From NCBI GenBank assembly GCA_903830915.1, contig CAIKVR010000307.1, forward strand, positions 1-32,431: a DNA stretch of 32,431 nucleotides, in the 5' to 3' direction. The notes beneath the pieces were generated by a model. That model was not told the DNA's origin and did not search any database. It saw only the letters and a list, made by a program, of their open reading frames with translations. Shown here piece by piece: positions 1 through 7,582 of this stretch; position 1 is the stretch's first letter, and every line of letters begins with the position of its first letter. This stretch comes from an uncultured Bacteroidales bacterium. GTDB lineage: Bacteria > Bacteroidota > Bacteroidia > Bacteroidales > Paludibacteraceae. Made by a program: the position numbers and the translations under genes.

Positions 1-2
1 CT

Positions 3-1016
3 TCTTTAACTATTTTCGGAACATTATCAACAATATCTTTTGATTCTTTTAATCCTAAACCTGTTGCGTTTCTAACAATTTTTAAGATTGCAATTTTTTT
101 ATCCGCTGGAACAGTATCTAAAATTAAATCAAATGAAGATTACTCAAAATGTAAACTTTGTAAAGAGCCTATAGATGAGTCTTTTGGTGTTATTCAGGCT
201 CGACGAATGGAATTAGAAATTGGATTTCAAATAAATGAATCTCAAAAACTACTTGAAATCAACAAAAGAACTTTACTTGAAATGGAAGCAAAATACAGTG
301 CTGAATTAGCAAAATTGCACGATTTTCAAAACCAAGTCAACTCTGCATTACAAGATGTAAAATCTTTTAGTGAGGAAAGCATAGACAGCCTAAATAACTC
401 GTTAGGTTTTATTAAAGGTGAGATTCTTCAATATAGAACTATGCTTGAAAATGCCGAACTTTATGAAAGATTGCAAAATAAGAAAAATGAATTAGATAAA
501 GAAGTGAATTATCTTAAAGGTTATAAATTTAATGCCGAGAAAAAACAAGCTAATCTGAAAGAGCAAATAAATAACAGAGTTCGTGAAGAAGGTGTATATC
601 TTCTAAATAATGATTTAGACAGACAAGATGAATTCAAAAATGCAAGTGATTTCTATATTGATTATTCAAACAATATTGCTTTTTTATCAAATAAATACTC
701 CAAATACTCAGCAAGTTCAAATTTCTATTTGAAAGTTTCTGCAAGATTTGCTCTATTTCTTGCATCTCTTTCTATTGAGGGAATGAGATTCCCTAGATTT
801 ATTTTTGCAGACAATATGGAAGATAAAGGAATTGAACAAAAAAGAGCTCAAAATCTTCAAAAGTTATTAATTGACAGAGTAAGTTTATTTGATGAAAACC
901 AATATCAAATGATATATACGACCTCATACATAACAGAAGAACTTAATGTTAGTGAATATGTAGTTGGTGAATACTACACAAAAGAAAATCCAAGTTTGAA
1001 GAACATAATAAAGTAA
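3..1016 (+). CDS. SMC/Rad50-like ATPase, C-terminal part (5' truncated by window)
   Basis: The reading frame is open from base 3 with no stop, so the gene begins left of the window; the ATG at 207 is internal. The visible 337 residues begin before a CxxC motif (codons at 150 and 159, Cys-Lys-Leu-Cys) that looks like a Rad50-type zinc hook at the tip of a coiled coil. A charged helical arm follows, then a C-terminal head piece with a serine-rich segment (about 700-735) where an ABC signature would lie and a hydrophobic strand ending in FIFADN (about 798-815) in the Walker B position. ABC/SMC-type heads of this kind occur in DNA repair and in many phage-defence systems. The catalytic Glu expected after the Walker B Asp is not obvious (Asn there). 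The Walker A half and partner genes are outside the window, so a specific system cannot be named. Confidence 0.75.
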   Translation, partial: SLTIFGTLSTISFDSFNPKPVAFLTIFKIAIFLSAGTVSKIKSNEDYSKCKLCKEPIDESFGVIQARRMELEIGFQINESQKLLEINKRTLLEMEAKYSAELAKLHDFQNQVNSALQDVKSFSEESIDSLNNSLGFIKGEILQYRTMLENAELYERLQNKKNELDKEVNYLKGYKFNAEKKQANLKEQINNRVREEGVYLLNNDLDRQDEFKNASDFYIDYSNNIAFLSNKYSKYSASSNFYLKVSARFALFLASLSIEGMRFPRFIFADNMEDKGIEQKRAQNLQKLLIDRVSLFDENQYQMIYTTSYITEELNVSEYVVGEYYTKENPSLKNIIK

Positions 1017-1029
1017 TATATTGGCTGAC

Positions 1030-1118
1030 CTCAGTTGAGTTCTGTGTGTAAATGTTCGGCGTAGTCTCCAGACTACATCGTGGCTTAAAGAAAACCCTGC
1101 TAGTGCTGATTTGTAATC
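1030..1118. repeat. REP-like palindromic intergenic repeat, copy A
   Basis: Between the ATPase fragment and the next gene lies a hairpin with arms GTAGTCT/AGACTAC (1061-1076), preceded by CTCAGTTGAG (1030-1039) and followed by a smaller GATT/AATC hairpin (1108-1118). A 26-base stretch at 1049-1074 is identical to 2738-2763. This resembles REP sequences of Bacteroidetes, which are spread by RAYT-type transposases, but no such gene is in the window. Confidence 0.6.
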
Positions 1119-1229
1119 CATGCTAATAAAATAAATGAAGAGAGTCTAATTCACAGACCGGTATTATCATAAAAATAAAAGTAATTAATCAAATTATTTT
1201 ATAAATACTAACAATTAAAACTCAAAATC

Positions 1230-1787
1230 ATGATTAAGAAAATTTCTATCTCGTTGCTTTTAGTCGTTTGCAGTTTTGCAATCAATGCACAAGATGTAAA
1301 AAAGGAAGTAGAAAAAGTAACTACAAAAATGGATTTGTTTAGTTCTAAAACAGGTACAATAACAAAGTTTATTGATACTAAGTTACCTAACCTTAAATCG
1401 ACTTATTCCAGTTGTGAGACCCGTATTAGAAAAATTAGTAATGGAAGTAATCCTGTTTATTTCTATCAAATAGAAAAAGAAGGGAAATATGCAAATAGTA
1501 AAGCATCAATTGAATATAATGACTTGCTTGAAGTTTTAAAGGCATTAGTTGTACTCAAACTAGAAGTTGAAAAAGATATTGCAACTACTCCAGATTATTT
1601 GGAGAATAAATTTGTAACAGTTGATGGATTTCAAATTGGCTATTATGTAAGCAATGGCAAATCGACATGGTATATTAAACTCGAAAAGTATGGTTCAGAT
1701 AATACGTTATTCATAGATAATGTGGATACAATTGAAGCTGCTTTAATCCAAGCTAAGGCAAAAATTGATGAATTGAAGAAACTATAG
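1230..1787 (+). CDS. secreted protein of unknown function
   Basis: This 185-residue protein has a clear signal peptide (Lys-rich start, hydrophobic core to about residue 18, then INAQ with likely cleavage near residue 20-21), so it should be exported to the periplasm or surface. The mature part is Lys-rich and mixed helix/strand, with two Tyr-rich strand pairs (about residues 70-80 and 133-150) and a helical C-terminus ending KAKIDELKKL. I recognise no family. It is a single gene between the ATPase fragment and another exported protein, with no clear promoter in the preceding AT-rich 80 bases. Real coding is supported by the signal peptide and uninterrupted frame; function is unknown. Confidence 0.6.
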   Translation: MIKKISISLLLVVCSFAINAQDVKKEVEKVTTKMDLFSSKTGTITKFIDTKLPNLKSTYSSCETRIRKISNGSNPVYFYQIEKEGKYANSKASIEYNDLLEVLKALVVLKLEVEKDIATTPDYLENKFVTVDGFQIGYYVSNGKSTWYIKLEKYGSDNTLFIDNVDTIEAALIQAKAKIDELKKL

Positions 1788-1860
1788 CCAGATGTTATAT
1801 TTGTTCTACTTTAGTTTTGAAACCGAACCCCGAAATTAAAACTGTATTAAACCACTTATT

Positions 1861-2688
1861 ATGAATAAATCAATAATAGTTTTTGTTATAATTCTATTTA
1901 ATGTTGGGATTTCCTATTCTGCAAATCCAATTGTGACTGATTCTACATCAATTCTGGCCTATACAAATGAATTTACTTCTCTTGGTAAGAATGTAAGTGA
2001 TTATTGTACTTTATCATCAGACAAAAGTGTTGATGCCGGAACCATACTACTTGTTACTGGTATTAAGGAATGTGAATATGGTACTTATAGTCATTCAAAG
2101 TCCGATTTTTATGAAGTCTTTTATAAAAATGAAACTTACTATATTGAAAAAAGCAAATTATCCTTTATTGATAGCTTAGATCGGTTTGATGCAATAAAAA
2201 ATTTACCCGAAGGTCAATATCAAAGATTCAATGAACATTCTAAGTATCTTGGGAAATTATTATATGTTGATAAATCGACTAAAATTTTCAATTTTCTCGA
2301 TAAATGTAAAAATCAAGGACTAGCTATTTTAGATTATTCTATTTATGACGAAAGTGAGTATACCGAAGGTACAAGTTTTAAAATAGAGTATTATAATCCC
2401 ACAAAGAAAACTATTAAATACATATACACGTATTTAATAGGAAAGAATGCAGTCGGTGATCCCGTTAGTAAAGCAGGAAAGTCTATAATTAAAGTTTCTT
2501 CGATTGGTCCAATTAAGTCAAAAGAAAATGGGTCATATAGCTTTAAATATGTGTGGTTTTCGGATTTAGTTGAAACCGTAAAAATCAGTTCAATCGTCGT
2601 CCAGTATATGGACGGAAGCACCGTAACAATTAAGAATCCAAAATCAATTATTTTACCTACATCAGATTATAAATATCTGTTTGAATAA
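1861..2688 (+). CDS. secreted protein of unknown function, possible SH3-like segment
   Basis: This 275-residue protein starts with a signal peptide (hydrophobic residues 4-18, cleavage near SYSA). Residues about 55-100 (ILLVTGIKE ... FYEVFYKNETYYIEKSKL) have the strand pattern of bacterial SH3-like or MORN/variant-SH3 modules, where a residue run 'YYIEKSKL' often closes the barrel; this is a pattern impression, not an identification. The C-terminal half is rich in beta strands and aromatic residues (about 165-250) and may be an Ig-like or FN3-like fold. It lies 73 bases behind the previous exported protein and could be co-transcribed with it. No catalytic motif is seen. The stop is followed at once by REP-like repeat copy B. 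Confidence 0.55.
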   Translation: MNKSIIVFVIILFNVGISYSANPIVTDSTSILAYTNEFTSLGKNVSDYCTLSSDKSVDAGTILLVTGIKECEYGTYSHSKSDFYEVFYKNETYYIEKSKLSFIDSLDRFDAIKNLPEGQYQRFNEHSKYLGKLLYVDKSTKIFNFLDKCKNQGLAILDYSIYDESEYTEGTSFKIEYYNPTKKTIKYIYTYLIGKNAVGDPVSKAGKSIIKVSSIGPIKSKENGSYSFKYVWFSDLVETVKISSIVVQYMDGSTVTIKNPKSIILPTSDYKYLFE

Positions 2689-2690
2689 AA

Positions 2691-2780
2691 CTCAGTTGAG
2701 CGTAGTGTGTGTTCGGCCCTAAGTTGAGCGTAGTGTCTAAATGTTCGGCGTAGTCTCCAGACTGCGTTGTGCTAAACGGA
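2691..2780. repeat. REP-like palindromic intergenic repeat, copy B
   Basis: This copy carries CTCAGTTGAG at 2691-2700, a degenerate second version at 2720-2736, and the 26-base core at 2738-2763 identical to 1049-1074. Its hairpin arms are CGTAGTCT/AGACTGCG, with one G-T pair in place of a perfect match. It sits directly after the stop of the second secreted gene, so the two secreted genes are bracketed by the same repeat. Confidence 0.6.
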
Positions 2781-2844
2781 ACGCTTAGGCTTTCCATATT
2801 GAAACAAAACTCCTCTTCTTTCCTATTTATTAAGAATAATATCT

Positions 2845-2852
2845 TATTTTTG
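2845..2852 (+). promoter_or_regulatory. probable -7 element of the XRE/ABC-3C operon
   Basis: TATTTTTG fits the Bacteroidetes -7 consensus TAnnTTTG and lies about 35 bases before the GTG start at 2888. The matching -33 TTTG is not well formed upstream, which would suit a promoter needing an activator or one kept weak by the XRE protein. This is pattern-based only. Confidence 0.5.
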
Positions 2853-2887
2853 CATCACGAACCTGAAATAATCAAAACCTCACTTCC

Positions 2888-3133
2888 GTGGCAGACAAGG
2901 CATACATAACCCCTAACGTACTTCAATGGGCAAGAGAATCGGCCAGAATGACCGGGGAAGTTGCTGCTGCCAAAGTTTCAGTATCGGTTGAAAGGCTTAA
3001 AGAATGGGAAGTTGGATTCGATCAACCTACCATTCATCAGGCTCAGACCTTGGCGAAAGCCTACAAACGTCCTTTTGCATTATTCTTTTTGCCTGAAATT
3101 CCGGTCGGATTTAAACCCATGAAGTTAAAGTAA
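2888..3133 (+). CDS. XRE-type helix-turn-helix protein (lone N-terminal module of XRE-ImmA proteins)
   Basis: This 81-residue protein starts with GTG; no in-frame ATG precedes the conserved region. Residues 8-60 are a helix-turn-helix of the XRE class (WARESARMTG...VSVERLKEWEVG...PTIHQAQTLAKAY). The tail RPFALFFLPEIP is the linker that, in the common XRE-ImmA/IrrE fusion proteins, joins the DNA-binding domain to a zinc metalloprotease. Here the protein stops after the linker and there is no HExxH peptidase; 9 bases later a nuclease-like gene begins. It is therefore either a compact regulator of the operon or an adaptor for the next gene product. As the first gene of a five-gene cluster with a -7 element just upstream, autoregulation is likely but inferred. 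Confidence 0.8.
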   Translation: MADKAYITPNVLQWARESARMTGEVAAAKVSVSVERLKEWEVGFDQPTIHQAQTLAKAYKRPFALFFLPEIPVGFKPMKLK

Positions 3134-3142
3134 TCATTAATT

Positions 3143-4015
3143 ATGAGCAATCAATTAAATAATAAAGACCGAATGAGAAGTTACGCCAGTATCTTCTCCG
3201 GTGCTTCATTTGCTCAGTTGTTGAAAACTGATGATTTAGACTTTATAACAAAGAAAGTTGTACGGTACGACCAACACAATCTTGGGAAAAAATTCAGTAC
3301 TTACTCAGAATATCTGACTTATATATACAATATACTTACGAAAGAATACCGCTGTGAGTATGTTTATAAGAATGAAATCATTAACGAACTGCTCCTTAAA
3401 AAATACGGAACACATAATACGGTAGCCATTAATGAATTTAAGGTGGGTAATTCCGTGGCGGATATGGTTATGTTTAATGGTATAAGTAAAGCTTTTGAAA
3501 TTAAAACAGAACTTGACTCAGACAAACGTCTGAATGGGCAGTTGGCTGATTATCGCACCATTTTTAAAGAAAGCTATATTGTAACGCATGAATCTCTGGT
3601 TGATAAATACCTGAATTTGTGTGGAAAAAGTGGTCTTATTGCCATAGAGAAACAAGGTCGTTCGCTGAAAATGGTAGAAGTGCAGAAGGCTCAGATTGAA
3701 GATGTGATAAACTCTGATGTTTTGATTCGCAGTCTCAGAACTGATGAGTATAAGAATATTATACTTGCTTATTTTGGCTGTCTCCCCAATGTAAATAGTT
3801 TCGGTATGTTTAGTGCATGCGCAGAGTTGATGAAGCAGATCCCACATAATGAACTTCATAACTTGTTTATTTCAGAACTCAAAAAACGAGAATCAAATAC
3901 CGATTTCTTGAAGAATTATTACAAAGAATTACGTCAGGTATGCCTGAGTATGCGAATAAACCCCAAAGAATATACTGAACTGAATCAACTCTTAAATCAA
4001 ACTATATCTATTTAA
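3143..4015 (+). CDS. sce7726-family PD-(D/E)XK nuclease-like protein
   Basis: This 290-residue protein resembles the sce7726 family. The core of the restriction-endonuclease fold is visible: Glu98 (INEF), Asp107 (GNSVADMVMFNG) and Glu119-Ile-Lys121 (FEIKTELD), followed by a helix with RLNGQLADY. That E...D...ExK spacing is the PD-(D/E)XK active-site pattern, so metal-dependent DNA or RNA cleavage is predicted. The start follows the XRE stop by 9 bases and the stop is one base from the next ATG, so it is translated as part of the operon. In other genomes sce7726 proteins usually sit beside an sce7725 ('beta') protein; none is present here, and the neighbours are ABC-3C genes instead. The family call is made from motif and layout; activity is unproven. 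Confidence 0.72.
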   Translation: MSNQLNNKDRMRSYASIFSGASFAQLLKTDDLDFITKKVVRYDQHNLGKKFSTYSEYLTYIYNILTKEYRCEYVYKNEIINELLLKKYGTHNTVAINEFKVGNSVADMVMFNGISKAFEIKTELDSDKRLNGQLADYRTIFKESYIVTHESLVDKYLNLCGKSGLIAIEKQGRSLKMVEVQKAQIEDVINSDVLIRSLRTDEYKNIILAYFGCLPNVNSFGMFSACAELMKQIPHNELHNLFISELKKRESNTDFLKNYYKELRQVCLSMRINPKEYTELNQLLNQTISI

Positions 4016-4016
4016 A

Positions 4017-4985
4017 ATGAATAGACCAAATTACTTTAATGCCATTGAAGAACGTATAAACCTTCTTGCACTTCGGATAATATCCAGAGGCAGATTAAAT
4101 ATACTGGATTTTCATGGTCATTCTGAATACTTTTATCAATACTTATTGAATGAAGTTTATGGTTTGAAAGTGGTCAATGAAAATGATTTTAAACAAAATG
4201 TAGAAGCGATTGATCTGATAGACCATACAAATAAGTTTGTTTTGCAGGTTTCATCTACAGCAAGCAAACAAAAAATTGAATCCTCTCTTTCGAAGGACTC
4301 TATCAAAACATACAAGGGCTACACCTTTAAGTTTGTTTCAATTGCAAAAGATGCGGATGAATTAAGAAAGGATACGTTCAAGAATCCTCATGGAATTAAG
4401 TTTAACCCAACAATAGATATTATCGATAAGAACTCAATTCTTTCAAGAATAAGAGGTTTACAGATAACCGATCAGGAAAGGATTTACTACTTTATAAAAA
4501 AGGAACTGGTTGCTGAAATTGACCCACTGAAATTGGAAACCAATTTAGCAACAGTAATTAATATTCTTTCAAGAGAAGACTGGGATAAAACGGAACCCAT
4601 TGCTGAAATAAACAGTTTTGAGATTGAGCGGAAAATTACATACAATAAATTAAATGCTGCTAAAACAATTATTGACGATTATTCAGTGCATTATGGCAGA
4701 CTAGATAAGATTTATTCTGAGTTTGATTCACTTGGGAGCAACAAAAGCAGCTCAGTTCTTTCGACAATTCGACAAGAATATGCAAAGAACAAAAGCATTT
4801 TATACGAAGATCAACTCTACTTTCAAGTTATATCAAATGTACAGGAAAAGGTATTAAACAGCTCAAATTACACAGCAATTCCATTTGACGAGTTGGAACT
4901 CTGTATAAATATCCTCGTGGTTGACGCATTTATAAGATGCAAAATATTTGAAAACCCAGAAAACTATAGCTATGCTACTACCTGA
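4017..4985 (+). CDS. SMEK-domain protein of an ABC-three-component system
   Basis: This 322-residue protein has the N-terminal SMEK module seen in ABC-3C conflict systems: a helical lead (EERINLLALRI, residues 11-21), the segment FYQYLLNEVYGL (39-50), then NVEAIDLID (61-69) and LQVSSTASKQKI (76-87). Asp66, Gln77 and Lys84 fall where a PD-(D/E)XK-like fold places D-(E/Q)x-K residues, so a nuclease or nucleic-acid-binding role is possible; that is inference. Residues about 160-310 are helical and probably contact the ATPase and middle component. It starts one base after the nuclease stop and its 3' end overlaps the next gene by 14 bases. SMEK proteins are normally encoded directly before the middle component and ATPase, as here. 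Confidence 0.75.
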   Translation: MNRPNYFNAIEERINLLALRIISRGRLNILDFHGHSEYFYQYLLNEVYGLKVVNENDFKQNVEAIDLIDHTNKFVLQVSSTASKQKIESSLSKDSIKTYKGYTFKFVSIAKDADELRKDTFKNPHGIKFNPTIDIIDKNSILSRIRGLQITDQERIYYFIKKELVAEIDPLKLETNLATVINILSREDWDKTEPIAEINSFEIERKITYNKLNAAKTIIDDYSVHYGRLDKIYSEFDSLGSNKSSSVLSTIRQEYAKNKSILYEDQLYFQVISNVQEKVLNSSNYTAIPFDELELCINILVVDAFIRCKIFENPENYSYATT

Positions 4986-5199
4986 CAATATACACCCCGA
5001 AAATAGCATCTATTACAATGGCGCTTTTGTTATTGAAGCTCTTAATAATGAGAGAAGTTTCGAGATTCTTGATTTGTATCAGGAAGTAAAACTAAAAAGA
5101 TCGATGACATTCTCTGTATTTATTTTGTGTCTGGATTGGTTATATTTGTTAGATGTTGCAAAAATAAACTCAAAAGGAGAAATCGAATTATGTTCATAA
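4972..5199 (+). CDS. ABC-three-component system middle component
   Basis: This small protein of 75 residues starts best at the ATG at 4972 (MLLPDNIHPENSIYYNGAFV). A start at 4948 is also open, but the family usually begins with a short strand then an early 'h-P' motif, and 4972 leaves only a 14-base overlap with the SMEK gene. The order is an N-terminal beta segment, a helix ending in ILDLYQEVK, and a winged-helix-like hydrophobic end (FILCLDWLYLLDVAKI) followed by GEIELC. This is the pattern of the middle components of ABC-3C systems, thought to bridge the ATPase and the effector. Its last 10 bases overlap the ATPase start (ATGTTCATAA), indicating translational coupling. Confidence 0.72.
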   Translation: MLLPDNIHPENSIYYNGAFVIEALNNERSFEILDLYQEVKLKRSMTFSVFILCLDWLYLLDVAKINSKGEIELCS

Positions 5200-6896
5200 A
5201 AACATTAATTATATCAAGTGGAGCTAAAGTTATTCGTGAAATTGAGTTTCATAAAGGGCTTAACTTAATTGTTGACGAGAGCGAGCATCAAATTACAGGA
5301 AATAGTGTAGGCAAAACGACCGTATTAAAATTGGTTGATTTCTGTTTGGGAGCAAACCCGAAACACATCTATGTTGACCACGAAACAAAAAAACAAGAAT
5401 ATAAACTTGTAAAGGATTTCTTAATTAATAATAAGGTTCTTATTACTCTTATACTAACTGCTGATTTGGACTTAGGAACGGAGGATATTGTAATTGAAAG
5501 AAATTTTCTTGCCCGAAGAGAAATTGTAAGGAGAATTAACGGAGAATCACTGACAGAAGAAGAATTTGATATAAAACTAAATAGTATTCTTTTTCCTGAA
5601 CATCGTGCAAATAAACCTACCTTCAGGCAGATAATTTCACACAATATTCGATACAAGGACGAGAGTATTAATAATACCCTCAAGACGCTTGATAGCTACA
5701 CCACAGATGCAGAATATGAGACCCTTTATCTTTTTCTGTTTGGTTGTGAGTTTACCAAAGGTAATAGTAAACAAGAAATACTAACAAAAATAAAGCAAGA
5801 GGAAACATATAAAAACAGGCTTGAAAAAAATCAGACAAAAACAACTTATGAAACAGCTTTATCACTTGTAAATAACGACATTGAAAAGTTGAATCATAAA
5901 AAGAGCAGTTTTAATCTGAATGAAAATTTTGAAGAAGATTTAGATAAACTAAACGTTGTAAAATACGAAATAAATAAAACTAGTGCAGTAATTGGGAAAC
6001 TCAACATTCGCAAAGACCTTATTCGGGAGGCGGAAGAGGAACTGAAATTGAGCAAGTCTAATATTGACTTAAGGCAGTTGGAAATTATTTACGAACAAGC
6101 TACATCTAAAATAACATCATTACATAAGTCATTTATTGATCTTGTTTCGTTTCACAACACTATGATAGGCGAAAAGGTGAAGTTTATTACGAAAGAATTA
6201 CCTGCAATTGAGAAATCCATTACTGAACAAACTAATGTCCTTAAGCGACTACTAGAGGATGAAAAGAAACTAACAACTGAAATATCTAAAAGCGAATCGT
6301 TTGAAGAACTTGAAGGTATTATTGCCGAATTGACTGAAAAACACAGAAAAAAAGGCGAATATGAAAGTATTATTCAACAACTAAATGAGGTGGAGTCAAA
6401 CCTAAAAGGTCTTAATAATCAATTGACTGAAATAGATAATGAGCTTTTTAATGAGGACTTTGAACAAGTTGTAAAAACTCAACTTTATAAATTTAACACG
6501 TACTTTGCTACCATCTCCAATGAGTTGTATGGCGAACAATATGCAGTAAAATACGATATTACCACAAATTCGAAACGTCAAAGAATATACAAGTTTAGCG
6601 CTTTCAATGCAAATATGAGTTCAGGTAAAAAGCAAGGTGAAATATCTTGTTTCGACCTTGCATACACACTATTTGCAGATGAGGAAAATATACCATGCCT
6701 GCATTTTCTTTTAAATGACAAAAAAGAATTAATGCACGATAATCAACTTGTAAAAATCTCAGAGTTTGTAAATAGAAATAATATTCAATTCGTAGCCTCT
6801 ATACTTAAAGACAAACTTCCTGGTGAACTAGATAAAGATGAGTATTTTGTGGTTCAATTATCTCAGACCAACAAACTGTTCAGGATAAAAGAATAG
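5190..6896 (+). CDS. DUF2326-type ABC ATPase of an ABC-three-component system
   Basis: Start taken as ATG 5190, preceded by AAAGGAGAA, giving 568 residues; an ATG at 5127 lies inside the middle component and adds a non-conserved 21-residue tail. The N-terminal head begins FIKTLIISSG and has a Walker A motif GNSVGKTT (37-44). A long Lys/Glu-rich coiled coil (about 190-430) separates it from the C-terminal head, which carries the signature-like SSGKKQGEISCFDLAY and a Walker B-like strand HFLLND followed by Lys rather than Glu. This split-head SMC-like layout and order match DUF2326 proteins. ATP-driven conformational change that licenses the effector is the model for the family. There is no Cys zinc hook in the arm, unlike the ATPase fragment at the left edge. 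Confidence 0.85.
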   Translation: MFIKTLIISSGAKVIREIEFHKGLNLIVDESEHQITGNSVGKTTVLKLVDFCLGANPKHIYVDHETKKQEYKLVKDFLINNKVLITLILTADLDLGTEDIVIERNFLARREIVRRINGESLTEEEFDIKLNSILFPEHRANKPTFRQIISHNIRYKDESINNTLKTLDSYTTDAEYETLYLFLFGCEFTKGNSKQEILTKIKQEETYKNRLEKNQTKTTYETALSLVNNDIEKLNHKKSSFNLNENFEEDLDKLNVVKYEINKTSAVIGKLNIRKDLIREAEEELKLSKSNIDLRQLEIIYEQATSKITSLHKSFIDLVSFHNTMIGEKVKFITKELPAIEKSITEQTNVLKRLLEDEKKLTTEISKSESFEELEGIIAELTEKHRKKGEYESIIQQLNEVESNLKGLNNQLTEIDNELFNEDFEQVVKTQLYKFNTYFATISNELYGEQYAVKYDITTNSKRQRIYKFSAFNANMSSGKKQGEISCFDLAYTLFADEENIPCLHFLLNDKKELMHDNQLVKISEFVNRNNIQFVASILKDKLPGELDKDEYFVVQLSQTNKLFRIKE

Positions 6897-6946
6897 TCAT
6901 TTTGATAAAAACAAAGTGTCAGTTAAAGTAATAGTTGATAATTAGA

Positions 6947-6972
6947 TAGAACCTTTAACAGGAAAGGTTTTA
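6947..6972. promoter_or_regulatory. 10-bp inverted repeat overlapping the next promoter
   Basis: Arms 6947-6956 and 6963-6972 pair over ten positions (one G-T) around a six-base spacer, with AACCTTT/AAAGGTT as the perfect core. The right arm runs into the -7 element of the DUF559 gene. It may be an operator, or a weak terminator of the ABC-3C operon, though no T-run follows. Confidence 0.4.
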
Positions 6973-6978
6973 TCTTTG
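6971..6978 (+). promoter_or_regulatory. -7 promoter element of the DUF559 gene
   Basis: TATCTTTG matches TAnnTTTG exactly and is 15 bases before the ATG at 6993, so the leader would be very short. No convincing TTTG lies 19-20 bases upstream. Confidence 0.5.
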
Positions 6979-6992
6979 CGAAACAATAACAG

Positions 6993-7403
6993 ATGGAAGG
7001 CAAACCGGGAGAATATTATACAGCAAATCCCTATGTGTATGCACATATTAAAGATGCACGTAAAGACCTCCTGACAAATCCAACCTGTGCCGAACATATA
7101 TTGTGGGAGTATCTCAGAAATAAAAAAACAGGATATAAAATAAGACGTCAACATGTGATTGACAAATATGTGGTTGATTTTGTGTGTTTGTCGAAATATC
7201 TTGTGATTGAAATAGACGGTGGAATTCATTTGCAGCAAAAAGAGCAGGACAAGTTACGCACACAGGATTTAAATTGTTTGGGATATAAGGTTATTCGATT
7301 TACTAACGAGGAGGTTTATGACAATCCGGAGTTAGTAGCGTTGAAAATTAAAGAAGAATTGGATAAAATGACTTCAGACCTCGAGACCTCAGACCTCCCC
7401 TAA
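6993..7403 (+). CDS. DUF559 (Vsr-like) endonuclease-domain protein
   Basis: This 136-residue protein belongs to the DUF559 group, related in fold to very-short-patch-repair endonucleases. The family pattern is clear: helical AEHILWEYLRNKK (about 35-47), RRQHVIDKYVVDFVC (54-68) and VIEIDGGIHLQQKEQD (74-89), where the Asp of VVDF, Glu/Asp of EIDG and the His form the expected metal site, then GYKVIRFTNEEV (102-113). The last ten or so residues (after about 126) are encoded by an intergenic repeat unit (CAGACCTC copies), so the native C-terminus has probably been replaced or extended by the repeat. It has its own promoter and stands between two defence loci. A nuclease role in repair or DNA conflict is likely; the substrate is unknown. 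Confidence 0.85.
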   Translation: MEGKPGEYYTANPYVYAHIKDARKDLLTNPTCAEHILWEYLRNKKTGYKIRRQHVIDKYVVDFVCLSKYLVIEIDGGIHLQQKEQDKLRTQDLNCLGYKVIRFTNEEVYDNPELVALKIKEELDKMTSDLETSDLP

Positions 7404-7451
7404 CCCCTCAGACCTCATCCGTCCTTCGGACACCTTCTCCAAAGGAGAAGG
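7374..7451. repeat. intergenic repeat with CAGACCTC units and hairpins, copy 1
   Basis: GACCTC-type octamers occur at 7375-7382, 7383-7390, 7390-7397 and 7409-7416, partly inside the end of the DUF559 gene. They are followed by a GTCC/GGAC hairpin (7421-7431) and a perfect eight-base hairpin CCTTCTCC/GGAGAAGG (7433-7451). The order GACCTCA, then a CTCTCC/GGAGAG-type hairpin, then AGAAAG recurs at 20374-20412 and, reversed, at 7583-7614. Confidence 0.6.
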
Positions 7452-7582
7452 AAAAAGGTAGATAGTTTTTGGAGGGGGATGTCGGGTGATTGAGATTTGT
7501 AAGATTGATTAAGAATTGAAATATAAATACAAACAATAAAAATACAAACATATTAAAACGAGGGAAACTTCCTAAACCAGAT

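Noticed and set aside
924-1121. 65-residue leftward frame over the ATPase 3' end
   Set aside because: It spans a coding gene end and a REP-like repeat, with no recognisable domain; a shadow frame.
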